A stretch of DNA of 64,000 nt, from assembly GCF_003710865.1 (NCBI RefSeq), contig NZ_RHHO01000012.1, forward strand, positions 124,001 through 188,000. The letters are read 5' to 3'. This DNA is from Brevibacillus borstelensis (GTDB taxonomy: Bacteria; Bacillota; Bacilli; Brevibacillales; Brevibacillaceae). A model generated the notes under the pieces. The model searched no databases and was not told where the DNA came from. It saw only the letters and a program-made list of their open reading frames with translations. The first letter of the stretch is position 1, and each line of letters starts with the position of its first letter. The translations under genes and the position numbers were made by a program. This document shows positions 62,388-64,000 of the stretch, piece after piece.

Positions 62388-63941
62388 TCACAAATCCTCA
62401 GGATTCGCTGGCAAATCTCTCATTTTCCAAACCCTCATTACCAGATCGAGACGGAACCGCGTTTCCGCATCGTGCAAATCCACCCCCAAAATTTCCTGTA
62501 TTCTCTCTAATCGATACAAGACAGAATTCCGGTGGATAAACATCTCTTCTCCTACCTTTTTCGTTTGTCCGCCTGTTCGCAAAAAGGAATCGAGCGTAGA
62601 CAGCAGCTCGGTCCCGTATTCGGCGTCGTATTTGGCAAGCGGCTCGATAAACATGCCCGACAGAGCAGTCAGCGACGGATGGCCCGCTGCATCTTTGAGC
62701 AGGTCCTCGACCAAAATGTCCTCGAAGTGGATCACCGATTGTCCCGGACGGACAAGGCGGCCGATTCGCATGGCCCGTTTTGCTTCGCGGTAGCTGTAGC
62801 GAAGATCCTTCATGTGCTCGCGGATACAGCCGATGCCGCAAATCCAGCCGCCTCGCTCCTCCTTCCCGGCTCCCCAGCCGGCCAATTCCTGGAGATAGTG
62901 TACCGCTTCCTCTCGCTGTTTGGAAATCTCCTGCTTGTCGGTATAACAAATCACTGCAATTTGATCATTGATCAGGACGCCTTTTCTGGCATGTGGGTCG
63001 CCTTGATTCATTTCCTGCAAAAGCCGGAGCAAAGCTTCTTCCTTCCTGGGGTTCGCTTTCCCTGTTTCACTCGGCTTGAGAACCATCACGTACAGATGAC
63101 CGCTATGCGATATTCCTACCTGCTTGGCCCGGTGGTGCAGCAATTCTTCCTCACCGGCTGTACCTGACAACAGCTCTATCAGAAACGACTCCTGTTCCCG
63201 CTCCCGCTGAATCTGCAGAGACTGCCGGATCGTAAATTCGATCGCCAGAACGGTAACGGCCTGATCCAGACACTGCTGCCCAAAGCGATCGTCTTCCTCG
63301 ATTTTTTTTGTAATCGCCAGGTAGCCGACGACTCTGTTGCTGACCAGGATGCTCCGCTTTTCCGCGATAAGCTCTTTCGTAAAATGGACGGTGCTGCTTT
63401 CAATCTCTCCCTGCTGGTTCAGCACAGCTACGTCGCAATGAAGCAATTGCCCGACCATCACCACCAGCTCGGGCGTCCGCCTGTTCAGCACCAACTGCGT
63501 GAACTGCTGATTGACCTCCTGCATTCCTCTCATGACGACGACTTGGCGGTTTAAAATATTCTCCATGACCGAGTGCGTCAGGTCTATATAAGGAGTTTCC
63601 GCTGGGACATCAATCAAAGGGATGCGATACAAATCACTTTTTCGCAATGCTTCTTCCGGAATTTCCTGCAAAAACCGTTTGGTCTTGATCGCGACAGCCG
63701 CGCCTCCCACCCGGTGCATCTCTTCCAGCAGACGGCTCAGCCGGTACGGTTCGTTCCGCAGGGCATAACCGGTTGAAATAATCAGCTCGTTTGGCCGCAG
63801 CCAGCCGGTCAGATCGGGAATTTCCATGCTGTCCACATAATAGATTTCATTTTTCAGGCCTTCTATGCCCGCCATGATTTTTGCCCCTTGAAAAGCAGGC
63901 AGCTGCATCAACTGTTCTACGGTAAACGGATCTTTTGCCAC
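62388..63941 (-). CDS. PucR family transcriptional regulator
   Basis: The 517-aa regulator has the N-terminal PucR domain (FTVEQLMQLPAFQGAKIMAG to about 130), a central GGDEF-like/GAF-type region and the C-terminal CdaR/PucR helix-turn-helix (EEMFIHRNSVLYRLERIQEI). Such proteins often activate catabolic genes for purines or other nitrogen sources. GTG at 63941 has GGGAG 9 nt upstream; the frame extends further to 63995 without support. It probably regulates the operon downstream, 305 nt from IclR. Confidence 0.88.
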   Translation of the reverse strand: MAKDPFTVEQLMQLPAFQGAKIMAGIEGLKNEIYYVDSMEIPDLTGWLRPNELIISTGYALRNEPYRLSRLLEEMHRVGGAAVAIKTKRFLQEIPEEALRKSDLYRIPLIDVPAETPYIDLTHSVMENILNRQVVVMRGMQEVNQQFTQLVLNRRTPELVVMVGQLLHCDVAVLNQQGEIESSTVHFTKELIAEKRSILVSNRVVGYLAITKKIEEDDRFGQQCLDQAVTVLAIEFTIRQSLQIQREREQESFLIELLSGTAGEEELLHHRAKQVGISHSGHLYVMVLKPSETGKANPRKEEALLRLLQEMNQGDPHARKGVLINDQIAVICYTDKQEISKQREEAVHYLQELAGWGAGKEERGGWICGIGCIREHMKDLRYSYREAKRAMRIGRLVRPGQSVIHFEDILVEDLLKDAAGHPSLTALSGMFIEPLAKYDAEYGTELLSTLDSFLRTGGQTKKVGEEMFIHRNSVLYRLERIQEILGVDLHDAETRFRLDLVMRVWKMRDLPANPEDL

Positions 63942-64000
63942 ACGCTTTTGCTCCCTTTTTACGCTCTTGCTATCATGATACCCTTTTTGGAGCACGATGA

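Overview
The window looks like a chromosomal segment of a Brevibacillus-like firmicute (order Bacillales). The reasons are moderately GC-rich coding DNA, strong GGAGG ribosome binding sites with frequent GTG and TTG starts, intrinsic terminators, S-box, guanine and c-di-GMP-I riboswitches, a YhcN/YlaJ-like lipoprotein, GlpP, a NupNOPQ-like transporter and PucR/IclR regulators. The species call is inference. No rRNA, tRNA, CRISPR array, intact insertion sequence or prophage was seen.

Layout. 1-5.3 kb: uracil-DNA glycosylase, a small secreted protein, and a sigma-54 activator next to a PLP C-S lyase with a textbook -24/-12 promoter. 5.7-9.1 kb: a GMC flavoprotein with a Tat-exported partner, and a lipoprotein. 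9.3-13.3 kb: an ECF transporter (S, A, A, T) with an alpha/beta hydrolase. 14-15.7 kb: glutaminyl-tRNA synthetase. 16-21.2 kb: an MBL hydrolase, a c-di-GMP-I riboswitch controlling a secreted gamma-glutamyltransferase, and a chemoreceptor. 21.3-27.9 kb: six overlapping genes for an unknown small molecule (ketosynthase III, ATP-grasp, SDR, MBL, adenylate-forming enzyme, acyltransferase-like protein). 28.2-34.8 kb: a glycerol-3-phosphate/phosphodiester scavenging operon (glpP, HAD phosphatase, Ugp-type ABC transporter, GDPD) behind an attenuator-like leader. 35.3-35.5 kb: a type I toxin-antitoxin remnant. 35.5-41.9 kb: a nucleoside-type BMP/ABC transporter, a sulfite-oxidase-like enzyme and a nucleoside phosphorylase behind a SAM-I riboswitch. 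42-45.5 kb: a chemoreceptor, then a flavoprotein behind a guanine riboswitch and PurBox-like sites. 45.6-51.7 kb: a 47-aa membrane protein, a glycosyltransferase-like protein, an AGCS symporter, an aldolase/lactone-oxidase pair and OsmC. 52.2-55.3 kb: an NCS2 permease divergent from a Rieske oxygenase, and a lipoprotein. 56-64 kb: an OPT transporter with DUF917, DUF1177, AroM and aminopeptidase genes behind IclR and PucR regulators.

A roughly 215-bp palindromic element lies in six intergenic regions. Its stems differ between copies but remain self-complementary, which suggests the fold itself is maintained or re-created. This repeat, the riboswitch-gene pairings and the two operons of unknown product are the most interesting parts of the window. 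Coordinates and motifs were read by eye. No database search or folding calculation was run.
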